64,000 bases of DNA, from positions 45,840,048 through 45,904,047 of the forward strand of contig CM031879.1 in NCBI GenBank assembly GCA_018697195.1. The letters run 5' to 3'. Made by a program: the position numbers and the translations under genes. This DNA comes from Certhia americana. Lineage: Eukaryota; Chordata; Aves; Passeriformes; Certhiidae. The notes beneath the pieces are model-generated. The model was not told where the DNA came from. It saw only the letters and a list, made by a program, of their open reading frames with translations, and searched no databases. Positions 44,368 through 56,500 of the stretch are shown here, in pieces; positions within the stretch are counted from its first letter, which is position 1; every line of letters begins with the position of its first letter.

Positions 44368-45589
44368 AGCTTTGCACAGCCCATTGGTAATTTGTGTGTT
44401 TCCTTGCTATGCATCAATTGCTGGGTTCCCAGAAGATTTTCATTTCACTCCAAAAGCACCAGCATGTATGTTTTGACAGAGGTTAATCATACAAACCTTC
44501 CTAGTCTTGGACTCAGTCCTTCTCAGGGAAGTTTGCTTCCTTACACAAGGTCAGTTTTATATCTTGGACTTGGACAAAGGAAGTCCTCAGTTCTCTGGGA
44601 AACCTGACAGCAGCATATTAACAGAGTAGAGTGATGCTGTGCAAATTTGCTGTCTAAACTTAACATGAACAGCATTTCAGACAGAAGCATCAGGAGGACT
44701 TCAAGCAGGCTGTTCATAATCCTTCCTGCTGGGATATGGACATATCACCATTGATGCTGAATCTGAGTAGGGGATTTTTCAGGACTGCAAGTGGGCAGCA
44801 CCTTCCATCCTACAGCTTGCACCAAATCACCTCCTCAGAGTTTATCAGTTATCTTGCAGTCTTTATGGACTCAGAAGGCAAATTATTGCCTCTTGAGGTG
44901 TCAAGAGCTTTTGCTACAGCTTCTAGTTTTCCCCGAAATGCTTCCCTCTAGGTATTGATTGAGCTAGGTATTACAACTGAAAAGATTTTCATTTAGAAAT
45001 TTTTTTCTGCTCAACTGACGCTCACAGTGCAGAGGGAATACATTTAGTGAGATCTCTTTGCTCACCCATTTTTTCATAAGCTTGTTTTAGGCTCACTATG
45101 CAATTGCTTTAATTCCTCAGCAACAGCCTCCTCAAATTTTCAGATCTCTCTAAACCATATTGTCTATTTTGTATAATGCCCCATCCCTACCTCAGAAACA
45201 CCAGAGCTAACTGAACAACCTAGAAAGACTGTAAGGCAAAGCAACACTTTGCAGAAGTATTACCTTGGATCCTTGAAACTGCCAAGTGGTTTCAGTATAA
45301 TCCCTGAGCTAAATTTGAGATGATACAATTGTACCATTCTCCGAGCTAGCCTGTTGGGTACTATCTAAGGGTCCACACATGATGCCATGTAGCAATGATC
45401 TTCCCAAGACTCACTCCCTTCCTGCAGTGTCTAGGCACCCCAATATCTCAGAGTGCTTCCCACCACAGCTGTCATGGGAGACTTACCCTTGCTGCCTGCT
45501 CCTCAGGCTCCCTTTGCCATCACCACCTCAGCGGAGGTGTTTTCCACTCCCAGGACCCAGGGAACAACTTTAACCCTTTCTTCTTAGAC

Positions 45590-45900
45590 CCTTCTGCACC
45601 CTCAGCCCCACACGGTCCCTCTGCACCAGCTCCCCTCCCACCCACTTGGCACAGGACAGTCACAACCACGCTGGGACTGGAGCAGCAGGAGGTGAGGCCA
45701 AAAGGACAGCAGACGCTGGGTTCACGTCCACGCGCATCCCGATTAAGGATCCAGCTTTGTTTCCATGGCAACGTGCAGAGCCACGGCAGCACGGTCCCTT
45801 CCCGCAGCATCAGTGCTCCGTGCTCGACACCGCTAAATCCTCCCGCCGCTGCCCTCCACAGCCGGGGCTGCCGGCAGTGACCCTTTGTGCACCTTCCAAA
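45590..45900. promoter_or_regulatory. Second GC-rich patch with a perfect X-box-like palindrome
   Basis: This GC- and CpG-enriched stretch (many CG dinucleotides between about 45687 and 45880) lies in AT-rich intron. It carries a perfect GTTTCCATGGCAAC at 45759-45772. No exon is supported. The long frames here (161 codons on +, 151 on -) reflect low stop-codon density. It is a candidate enhancer or internal promoter by inference. Confidence 0.45.
45759..45772. promoter_or_regulatory. Perfect X-box-like (RFX) palindrome
   Basis: GTTTCCATGGCAAC matches all twelve fixed positions of GTTNCCATGGNAAC, the palindrome bound by RFX-family winged-helix factors. It is the best match in the window and sits in the CpG-enriched patch. 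Confidence 0.6.
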
Positions 45901-47086
45901 GCCCGACAGATTAGGGTTCACAGATTTCCCACCCACGATGTGCCAGTCAGAAAGAGGCAAATAAAGATGCACCAACTAATAGCAGTGACAGAAATAACAC
46001 CTCCCATCGCAGCTGAGCTGTAAACCCCTTAGAACAGCATTACAGGGAAATGTGTTTTCTTTCCTAGAAGCCAGCAAGCGTAAGCAATATAGTGCAGTTC
46101 AGGGAATTAAGAAAAGGTATTTTTTTCCTATGTGCAGTAGCACACAGCCAAACTGCCCACACTCCCCTTGATCTACTGCCAAATGCTACTCACAAAGCAC
46201 ACCCAACTCCTGTCAGAACAGGTTGTCCCACAGAGGGCACCTTCCCGTGGGACAGCACTAACGCTCTTTCCAAACAAGGATATCACCAGGCTGCTCTGCT
46301 TGGCCCCCATGGTAGGGGAGGAAAAACAACAGGGAACAGTTGAGATACTGGGCCTGGGAGCTTGCACCCTCCTCAGCAGCTCTCCAGGGAGACGCATGTT
46401 AGACATGGCCAGATGTTTCTTCAGGCCTTCTGCAATCAGAAAATCTACTTTCCAGTTTAGAATTGAAACACAAGCAGAACTGCTCAAGATTTGTCATTTC
46501 TACTACGTCTTAAGGGTTGTCTGCTGAAAAATGGTTGGGAAAATTAATCCAAATTAACTTAAGTTGTGAGTTTAGCATGAATTCATTAAATCACATTAGC
46601 CTTGAATGGACACAGTTCTTCCAAATTAAAGCAACCCTTAGAAGAAAATTGAACTAAACTGAATTAAGGTCCTTCTAAAACTGAAGAACAGAGTGCCTAC
46701 ATGGGGTTTGATATAATTAAGAAACAGCAGTCTGAGAGGGATTGTCCCAGCCCTGGTTTCCCAGAGAGTCTTTCCATATTACTCTTTTCAGGAACCAATA
46801 ATGCTCTCATTGGAGGGAAGTTAGGTTTCTCACTTTCCCATGTGATTTGTAAGCTGCTGTACTGATGGCTTTCTGCTGAAGCCCTTTCCTAGCCAGTCAA
46901 TACCTTTACCAGTAGTTCTTTACCTTGAAGAGCACTATTGCTGGCAGGGTATTTTCACCTCACTCCTGTTTTAGTGGAGGGCAGCCTTTTACGTTTTCTC
47001 AGACTACATCTTGCCAGGTTAGGTAAGCTACACTGTCTTACTCTCCTCCTGTAAAATGTGTTCTTCTCTCTCTCTACCAACCTTTC

Positions 47087-47132
47087 TTTTCTGGCTACTT
47101 TGCTTTAATTTTCTGGCTCCACTTTGCTTTAA
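47087..47132 (+). repeat. Tandem duplication, 22 and 24 bp units
   Basis: TTTTCTGGCTACTTTGCTTTAA-like sequence at 47087-47108 is followed directly by a copy at 47109-47132 that differs only by a 2-bp gain (GGCTCCACTTTG). This suggests a recent local duplication. Confidence 0.85.
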
Positions 47133-47145
47133 TTGGAATAACTGG

Positions 47146-47169
47146 AATTATACACAGAATTATACACAG
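47146..47169 (+). repeat. Tandem duplication, 12 bp unit x2
   Basis: AATTATACACAG occurs twice, perfectly and back to back, 13 bp after the previous duplication. Confidence 0.9.
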
Positions 47170-49776
47170 AGGAAATTATAGTAGAGACTTTTACAATGAT
47201 ACTGACACTTCCCTGCCTTGGCAGGGAATATCCTGTCTGGCACCTAGGAATATAATTGCCTTTTATGCTGATGTCTCATATTGAAGATTCAGTTATCACA
47301 AGAGTAAATAATACTCCCACTTTTTCTCTTTTTCATTTGCTTATAACTGATAATCCTATTGTTTCTAGGATCAATTAGTAGGAATAACAAAGAATCTTTC
47401 CATACAGACTAGCAGACTGTGCAAAGTCATCCAGACCAGTTAGAAGAAATAGAAATACGTTAGTGCTGCACTCTCCAAACAATTTCTGCTGTTCAAGTCC
47501 TTAAGATCTAGTGTGGCTTCTACCCAAACCAGGGCTCCAAAACAGGCACATGTCTACCTGCATGGTCCCAGACTTCACACTGGCACATTTCAGCCTCTTC
47601 TACATTGTGGTCCTCAAGAATGTCCAGTTCTTCCTGTTTGTTCCCTTTTACACTGTGTTGATCACACTACAATACTTACTCCCACGTGTGCACAAATGTC
47701 CTTATGAAAGTGATCTTTCACACTTCTACACCATAAACCACAGCCAAACATTTGGAAACATTTACAATTCTGTCATTTAGAAAGTTTCGGTTTAGCCACA
47801 CTACATGTCCTTTCTGAAATGGAAAGAGGGAGCTAGGGAGACAGGTTGGAAACAGGTAATTAATGGAAGTGAGAAAATCAGGTCTCCCATTCAGACAAGC
47901 ACTGCCCATTGAAGGACACAAGCATATTTACAGCAAGTGTCACATGAACACAGCCAGCTAAAAAAGAAACAGTCTTCATAAAATAAATGTCCAAGCTTTC
48001 CTTTTACTATGGGAAATCATTGCACTGATCAGCAGAAAGAGGCAAAGAGGAAAATTATTAGGTTCTGATTCAACATTCCATTATTGCCATTCAAGATGAT
48101 ATTTACCAAGGACTAGGTTACTTTGTTACTTTGCAGTAAAATACGACTTTTGTCTGGATAATTTAGGCCCTTTAAAAATATTAATTCACTTTTTTAATGC
48201 AAAATTACTTATGCCTAGCTTGTCTGTGCTTGTTTGCTGTCAGTGCTCCCATATAGGAGTTTTATCTGCATATTCATGTATGGAAATTTGCAAAAACTTG
48301 CAGAAGTGTACATCTACCATGTTCATATGCAAGTATTCATGACAGAAGTGCTTGTGTGTTCATTCAACAAGGGAATAGAAACAATACCAAATAGATCTCT
48401 CTGACCAACTATAATTAAGTAAAGCAGCCTGTATCAATCCATATAGTAAATATTTTCCAACAAGTTCACTAAATAAATTCAAATAAATTTGAGGAAATTA
48501 TGATCTGCACGATTGATATTCCATGAGCAGAAAAAGCAGCTAAATTCACTGAATAAATTATGTGTTGTGAATTAGTCCCACTGCTCATCAATTACTATGG
48601 CTGGATTATTAGAATTGATGGATTATTTAGCATCAATAATATTACTTTATTTTCTGGGTACTGCTCAACATCAGTTAAAAGACTTTTTTTGTTTAAATTT
48701 CTTTGTTTGGATTTTTTTTTTTTTTTGGTGGGTTTAAGTGGTTTGGTTTGGTTTATTTCTATATTTTACAGAGGAGGAAAATAAAGAAACAACCTTTGCA
48801 GCGTCAGTGTACGTCAAAATTCCCAGTATGCACCAGCTCAGTAGACTGGAGAAAGTACACCCCACATCCCTGAACAGCCAGCTAGATCCTCCTTCCAGCA
48901 ACAGCAGAAGAACTAAAAGCAGTTAGGACATGATCCCTCACACATCCCTCGTCCCTCTGTATGAGAAGATGGCTGCATTTGAGATGCAGAAAGAGTAGGG
49001 ATCCTGTTGGCTTAAAGCAACAGGCAACAGTTCCTGTTTGAAAGTGTCTCACTACATTTAATGGACTACTGAGCACTAGATTTGCTCTTTTAGAACAGGT
49101 CCTTTGGGAGAATCCATTATTAATTGTGATCTCTTCTGTAGTGTCCCTGAACTATGATGCTCAGCAAACACTGCTCCAGTCTGAGGGGCAAATTAGTTAA
49201 TTCATCAACTAGAAATTATATTGAAATCAGTCTGTTATCACGAAATAATTTGGGAAGTAAGCTGCAGGGTGTCCCACTGAAACACCTCCTTCAGCACCAC
49301 ACACAACTGCTGCAGAAACAACAGCAACTGCCGTTGCAGGCAGGAGAAGAGTTTAGGAAGTCCGAGCTGTCCACTGCCTCCTGGGAGACTTTCCTGGAGC
49401 AGGGGTAAAACACTGACCTAAGCCAGGGAAAGTGGGAGGGCAGCTGCAGGGCAGCCTTCCCTTGTGATGTGCCTGAGATGGTAACTAAGAAAATAATTTT
49501 GCGCTGCAAAAATCATCGGTTTGGCACATTGCACCAGCCTCAGAACTACTCTGGTTAAAATGAACAAGGCAATTTCCTGATAACTTCACTAAGCCCTCCC
49601 AGTTCTGATGTAAAGCCACGGGTTAGTGCTTGTCCATTCCTCCCTTCCCCAGGTGCTGTGCTGCTGCCACACGCGAGATTAACAAGGAGGTTATATTTAA
49701 ACTTCCAAGAGGAGCTGCTGTGCGATTATGGGTCTATTTAAAATCCTCCGGGCAGCTGCAGTACATAATAACAAGT

Positions 49777-49843
49777 CAGCGGGAGGGAGGGAGGGAGAGA
49801 GGGAGGGAGTGGAAGAAGAGGGAAAGGAGGGGGGGTCAGGAAA
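49777..49843 (+). repeat. (GGGA)n purine tract with G-quadruplex potential
   Basis: From 49781 there are consecutive GGGA units, then GAGAGGGAGGGA, then AG-rich sequence and a G7 run near 49829. Four or more G3 runs with single-base loops are present. The G-rich strand is the template strand of GRIN2B. Confidence 0.8.
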
Positions 49844-52795
49844 ACATCATGGATTGTCCCTGAGAAATTGATTGCCAGAAGATGGCAGGGGGTGCAGCCG
49901 AGTTAAAGATGTCCCCTGTGGGGAGTGAAAGGGAGAGGGGGACACGCGAGAGAGGTGGCAGCAGTGGAGGAGTGCGCTGACAGCGGCCGGGGGATTGGAG
50001 AGACTGGCATGGAAAGCTGCCAGACCCAAAACCTCACTGCCTCGGGCAAGGACGTCATTCCCTTAAACCCACTCTGCTGGCTCTGGAGGGCTCTGTCACA
50101 CGCCACTGGGTGCCTGTCCAGGCTTCCTCAGATCACAGGCGTTTTAATGAGTAAATAGCTATTAATAGACTTCTCCTGCCTGCCCACGCACACACCTCAG
50201 CTTTAGGCCAGCATAAAACTACCCCCAAGAAAAAAAACACTTTTACCTACACCAAAAGGGCTTTACCCAGTCCTGAGTTCTGCTACATCCCTTGGAAATA
50301 TGTTCCCCTGCCGAAACTGCAAAAACTAAAGGAGGAGTGCTTCCTCATGACGCCAGAGCAGGGACTCAGATCTTCCTGCCTCACCATAAATCACATTTTC
50401 TGAGATATCTTCCCCAACTCTCTCACCGGCTGACTCTACTATCTTCTATGATCAGGGAATGGACAAAATGGGCTGAGGCCCCCAGGTGATCACTGACACA
50501 CGTTCTCAGCTTGCAGTGATACCAGAGTTCAGTGACATCATGTCTTGTGAGGTTCCACAGGTGGACATTGGACAGGTGAGGTGGCAGCAGCAGTGGCCAG
50601 GCAGATGAGTAAGAAACAACCACAGCACCATAAGAGGCTGTGCTGGTAGCACCAGCCCTGAGCTGAGGACAGGGGCCCTCAGTGCTCAGTATCACTGAAG
50701 GATGAAGACTAATTTGTTCTTCATTGCAGGGGTGAGACCTTTGAGCCACAGGTGTGTTTCAGATAAGTTCCACACCATCACACAGTTTCACGTCCAATGA
50801 TTTCACATTGGTGGTGTCACAACCTCTGCCTGCCTGCCTTCTCCTAACCAGCTGAAATTCCATGTCCTTTCAAAGACTTGCTGCAATCCAGCCAAGATGA
50901 CTGCATTTCAGTGCTGACTGGAGCCTTTGCGATGCAGTCTATAAAACACTTTGGGAGCTTTCCAGAGGAAAGATGCTCAAGAAACATCACTCATAGCAGT
51001 TCACACACATTCACTGATACTGTCCTATGTGACCCTCTCCTACTCTTCTTGCTTCCCCATCCTCCCATCATTTTTAGGAGGTTGATGGTATCAGGGAGGG
51101 AAAGAGTGTCTCTCCTGAATGAGATTTGCCTCAATTTCCATCAGCAACATAGAAGAAGGGAAAAAAATGTCCAAATTAAGCTGCTTGATTACTGAAATTA
51201 ATCTTGTCACTTAGCATCCCTGTTCCACAGAATGGGGCCTTTGATTAGCCTCCTTGTTTCAGAATATTACAAGCAGACGTTTATTAAGCAGAAGGCAATT
51301 CCTCTGCAGGGGGAGAGGGGCAGCTGATTCCAAAGAGAAGGCTGCTCTCTGGATAAAAGATCCCACAGCTTTGCCTGCACCCCTGGCAAGTGGGGGATGC
51401 TGCTCTGACAACACAGCCAGGGCCCCCAAGGATTCTCTAAGATCCTCTCCCCGACATATGACTAAGAACCATCCTGTTATTACTGTCATAGGCTTGGTAT
51501 TTATAAGGCTGACAGCTCTTGCAGCAAGTTATCACTTGTTATTATCATCATCCTGCGAGCCCTCAAAGGTTGTGAGGTACTATGTCCCCCTGTGTGTCTC
51601 CATCAGCATGCTAAGGAATCACAGAAGGATGGGGAGCATTCCCCAAGGCAACCAACAGAGCAGTGGACCTGCACATGGGACCTTCAACACCCACACTTCT
51701 CTCTCTGCTTCCTCTCCACCTCCTTGGCAGCATCGCCAACCACACAGCTGTGACTTTGCATGACCGAGCTGTCACAGGCAGCTTTGTGCTTTTCCACTCC
51801 ATAGGGCACATGCTCAGAAGCCAGTGCCTCACTGTAAGCGTGGGCTGCTCTTGCTGACCTGACGCAGTGCGCCGTACTGGCTGGGATGGTGGAAGGGAGA
51901 GCTCAGAGAGACCAGTGGGGTGACCCTCGGATGCTCTTGCTGCTCCCTGGGAATTTGATACACCTTAATACAGGCTCCTAGGAGGTGACGTCCACGAGCT
52001 CCAAGCATCCAAAACTGGCACTGCTGGTACAGAAGTGGGATGAGAAAGGGTAGAAGGTTGCCTCTCATGGCTTGCTCGGACTCTGCTTCCACCAACCGAA
52101 ACGTTTTTGGACACTGTTACTGGATAGGAATATACTCAGCAGCATTCCAGACAAATTAATGACAAATTTTAAGTAGGCTAAACTGATTGCTGGGTTTCAA
52201 GCTACACTGGTCACAGTCAGCCAGCACTGAAAGGTTGTAAAATCAAAGATCAACCTTTATGCTCTCTTCCTTTCCCTTTCTGTGCAAGGGATATTTCTGG
52301 TATTGCAGACCTAACGATCCCACTATTACTGTTAAAATTACTGTATTGCAGCCTTCATGTACTGAATCACAGTGCCAGAGCTCCATCCTGCAGGAGAAAC
52401 ACAGATCAATGGGAAAAAGAGGGTGAGGCCTGTACAGGCTTTACGTCATTGTTTTTTTTTTTTTTTTTACAGGCTGTTGATTTGAACAGTAGCAAAAATT
52501 GGCAATTATCTAACCACTGTCACCAGAGGGCCTCAAACTACTTTCCAAACATTAGCTAAACAATTTTCACAGTAGCCCAAATCCTGGAAGGACTTGCTTG
52601 TGCTGACTGGTGAAGTCAAACTTGCCCAGCCTATGGGAAGTTATCATTATCTTCTCTGTTCTACAGATGGGGAAACTGAGGCACAGGGAACCAAAGTGAT
52701 TCAGAGAAGGTAGTGAAGAGAAGCCAAAAGTGGAAGAGAGCTTTTCTTGGTTTGGGTCTTCCTTAGCCCTCTGCATCCCCACTCTTTGCAATACA
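49844..52795 (-). other. GRIN2B: GRIN2B upstream intron: nothing recognisable; poly-T insert
   Basis: There is modest GC content around 49900-50110 with scattered CpG but no exon. A 17-base T run at 52452-52468 is flanked by direct 8-bp repeats. Open frames such as 51254-51763 (169 codons) show no recognisable protein. Confidence 0.75.
52433..52475. repeat. T17 tract flanked by 8-bp direct repeats
   Basis: TACAGGCT occurs at 52433-52440 and again at 52468-52475, enclosing a short segment that ends in 17 T. The arrangement resembles a minute insertion with a target duplication and a minus-strand poly-A, but replication slippage explains it equally well. Confidence 0.6.
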
Positions 52796-53515
52796 CTCAG
52801 AATCATGAAATCAGTTAGGGTGGAAAAGACCTCTGAGATCATGGAGTCCAATCTGAGATCATGTCACCGAACACCACCATGTCAAACAGACCATGGCACC
52901 GAGTGCCACATTCAGCCTTTCCTTAAACACCTCCAGGGACGGTGACTCCAGCACCTCCCTGGGCAGCCCGTTCCAATACCCAATCACCCTTTCTGTTTAG
53001 AAATTCCTCCTAATGTCCAACCTAAACCTCCCCAGCCCAACTTGAAACTATGTCCTCTCATCCTATCATTGGATTCTTGGAAGAAGAAGCCAACCCCCAA
53101 CTGGCTATAGCCTCCTTTCAGGCAGTTGTAGAGAGTGATGAGGTCCTCCCTGAGCTACTTCCTCTCCGAGCTAAACAACCCCAATTCCCTCAGCTATGAT
53201 GCACAGGACTTGCCCTCTTCCCCTTCACCAGCTTCATAGCCCTTCTCTGTCAAAAGTCATTCCTGAATTAAGGGGCCCAGAATTGGACACAGGACTCAAG
53301 CTAAGACTTAACCAGTGCCAAGTACAGGGGAAAAATCACTTCCCTTGTCCTGCTGGCCTCACTAATCCTGATACAAGACATGATGCCATTGGCCTTCTTG
53401 GCCACCTGAGCACACACTGGCTCATGTTCAACCTGCTGTTGACCAACACCCCAAGGTCCTTTTCTGCTGGGCTGCTTTCCAGGCATTCTGCCTCCAGACT
53501 ATAGCATTGCCTGGG
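52796..53515 (-). mobile_element. CR1 LINE, 3' end, minus orientation (~720 bp)
   Basis: This is the longest CR1 copy here. On the + strand it is the reverse complement of the CR1 3' region. It begins at the tail 'cagaatcatgaaatcagtta' and 'gtggaaaagacctctgagat', then 'gtgactccagcacctccctg', 'ggcagcccgttccaataccc', 'aattcctcctaatgtccaac', 'gccattggccttcttggcca' and 'ccaacaccccaaggtccttt'. It stops near 'gcattgcctggggctt', where the parent element would continue toward its coding part. The 5' truncation is therefore at about 53515. It is in sense with GRIN2B. Chance frames on either strand are not reverse transcriptase. Confidence 0.95.
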
Positions 53516-56500
53516 GCTTCCAACCTGCATCCAGCAGCAAACATATAACAGCAGATCAAAGATTCTAGAGCTGGTCAAACATACTTGAACCTCCAAAACT
53601 ATTCCGAGGAGCCCCAGATGGAGGTGGGGAGGACAAGTATGTAACAAGCTCTAATTTTAGCTGATTTGTGATTTTGCTCGTCCTTTCCTCCTCCAGGGCG
53701 GCGTGTAGGGTGTACAGACTGAATGAGAAACTGCACTCTAATGAGGCATCTACAGGTTTGGTGGGGTTTTGTTTGTGGGTTTGCTGTTTCCTGGGTACCA
53801 GGGTTGTGTGAAGCATTGAAATTCCACCCTGAGCAGCAGTGAGCAGCAGAACCTGGTTTCCATAGCACTGCCATGGAAACAGCACTCCGCGAATCTGTGC
53901 CTCCAGGCCCCTCTGCAGCTGAAGCATCTCACTGCTCCTCCCCAGCACCCACCTCCACACTACAAGCCCCCAGACCTCCTTGTGTGCTTCTGGTGATTAA
54001 AGGGTGTGGTACACAAGAAAAGCAGGACCTCCTGTTTGGCCTCTTACTGAATCATCATCTATTAAAGTATCCTTTAAAGAAAAATACTAAAAGCATGTTT
54101 CTTTCCCCCTCTTCCATGCATAAAAGTAGAAAAAGATGAATTTTTTGAATTAAATTCTACCTGGTAATATATTAAGGTGAAAACACAGTAATCTCATGCA
54201 ATGGGTTCTTTTCTCTTCCTTTGTCTGCCAAGGAACACTAGCTTCCATAAGTGAAGGATTTAATTAACTGTTAGACCATAGAACAGGCTCCCCTTAATCT
54301 TCTCCTCTGGTTTGGGGTTCCTTTTTGCTTCCCATCCCATGGTTCACTCTAAAAATACTCATGGCAAGGGCTTCATAAAATGAAAGGATAAGTCAAATAA
54401 TGGATATATGCAAGACACGTGTTATTTTCTCCCTGCATCCACTGAGTGCCTGAGGAAGTGCACACTACAATGCACATGTTGCTGGTATTTGAGCATCTCA
54501 AAGAGATACAGCCTATGAGTATTAAAAACCATCTCCATTGGCTGGAAGTCCACAGGTGCACGTAGCACTTTGAAAAGTCAGTTCTTAACAGGCTTAGAAA
54601 TCATGAGGAGTTTGAATTGTAGGGCTTAGACCCACTATCCCAGGAATGGAACAGAAAAACCGTCTAAATTTCAGAGGGACACCACCAGAGAAGCAATGGA
54701 GAGTCAGGATCAAAGTGACAGGCAGCAAAATACAGAAACTTCTTCTTACTGACCTCCATCATGAGTCCTGAGGGAAGGATCATATCCAGAGCAGGAGAGA
54801 AATCTAGTCTCTCCACTCTACCAACACCCTGGTCTCTGGTACAGCTACAGAAGAAGATACTGCGTTACCAGGATAGGCCAGAAAATTTTTACAAGTGGGT
54901 TGAAAATCACCCACAACAAGTAATACAGAGATGCTTTATATACTGTAAAACATGGCAGTTATCATCTGACATGGAGCAAAGTAAGCCCCCAGATGGGAAA
55001 AAGATCAGTTCTAACTGGTTTAGGTCAGAGGCGCATGAAGGGCACAGACCCCCACATGTTCCTTTCCCAAGCAAGTATCAGAATAACAGGAATCAACAAA
55101 TATCAACATAATACCAAATTCTCTATATTTATTTCCTGTCCACAGCCTACTCAAACATGTACGATGAGTTATTCTCTGATGCAACCTGTGCTACCATGTG
55201 AACCAGCTCTTCTCCCTGTGCAGAGCACTGTTGAATCTATCAGTCACATCGTGACCAGGGTCACATCTCTCACTTGCTGTGGCTGCAACTCATCTGAAGC
55301 CTTGCTAAGCAAAATGACTGATTTGCTGCATTCCCATGCAGAACATGAAGATTGCTTGTCTTCCATCATATACGTCCACTTGACCTGACAGTCTCCTACC
55401 AAAGAGTATTTTCCTGTGTCACCAAGCCCACCCCTAGCTCTTCTTCTCCAGCACATGTGAATAAAATAATTTCATGAAGAAAGGAAGCTTCTCAGACTGC
55501 AAATGCTTTGAGATTTTTGGCTTGCCTTACTTGTCCCTTCATATAACTAACCACAAATTCCAAGTCACCTTGACCCCAGTTTTTGACTCCAGTTTTCTGT
55601 TGAACAAAAAGCCTGCAGGAGGCATCTCACTCTGTTGATGCCATGCTGTGATTTAAAAGAGCTTAATACAGATCAAACTATAACCCACATCCCTTTCACT
55701 CTGTTCTTTATTATTTTAATGAGGTTTTCAACCCATCTGTTAAATCATGGATGAAGAAAACTAGCAGTTACATGTCAAAACCCATGCAAACTACTTAAAA
55801 TTCATGCCTACTAAGCTGGCCTATAGTCAGATGTTACTAAGTAAGTCAGGTGTACGGTGTCTGGAAAAACAAATTTGTTATGCATGATCACCTACTTAGC
55901 TGGAGTGTCTTCTAATAAGGTTAACTTGAGGAAGTGAGAATAATAGCTTAGGACAAGTACATACTGAATTGTTTTATTTTTGTGTTGGTTGTTTCGTTGC
56001 TTTTCCAAGCAGCAAGGGGACAGTTTTCCTTGTACCACTAACTCTTTCACTTGACGTGGCCTACATTTTACATTTTTGGTATGTATGTGAAAAGCTTTGA
56101 CAGCCTCTTCAATATCACCGCTCTTCCGAGTTCAGAATAAAACCTCTCTGGCCCCTCTCAAGTTCCTTTTAAATCCCTAAATTACTGGCACATAGTCTTC
56201 AGTTGCTCATCTTGTATTCACTGGACATCTCACACAGAAGTGCCCTCAAGACCTGGGCTGTTGGAACTAAATGAGGCACTGAAATCTCTTACAAAGTTGT
56301 GGTACTTTTTCCTTGTCTCTGGGGCAGTATTGGCAACACTCTGATTCTACCTGCATTAACAAAGCTTCACCATATGTAATTTACACTTCATTGGTACTGG
56401 TTCCTCTGATAATGAAAGATCTGGTAATGGCTTTATGGAATTTAAATGCAGCTCAAAATTTCCACTACCTAAACGTTCATGCCCACTGTCTCAGAATTCT

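Larger units (their letters stand above)
40570..45589 (-). other. GRIN2B: GRIN2B upstream intron: simple repeats only
   Basis: No exon or retroposon was identified. Simple sequence includes a TA-rich tract with TATC interruptions (42192-42219), a TG tract followed by TATA/TATG variants (42894-42932), a 17-base A run (43361-43377) and a 15-base G run (44353-44367). Confidence 0.75.
45901..49776 (-). other. GRIN2B: GRIN2B upstream intron: small tandem duplications only
   Basis: No exon or retroposon was identified. Two short tandem duplications lie close together at 47087-47132 and 47146-47169. A T run followed by GGTTT-rich sequence sits at about 48712-48762. Confidence 0.75.

Noticed and set aside
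45395..45975. 161-codon (+) and 151-codon (-) open frames in the second GC-rich patch
   Set aside because: Proline/serine-rich chance translation of GC-rich DNA, open on both strands.
52796..53515. Reverse-transcriptase remnant or host gene in the frames around the long CR1
   Set aside because: The open frames correspond to the non-coding 3' region of CR1 or its antisense; no reverse-transcriptase motifs are present.
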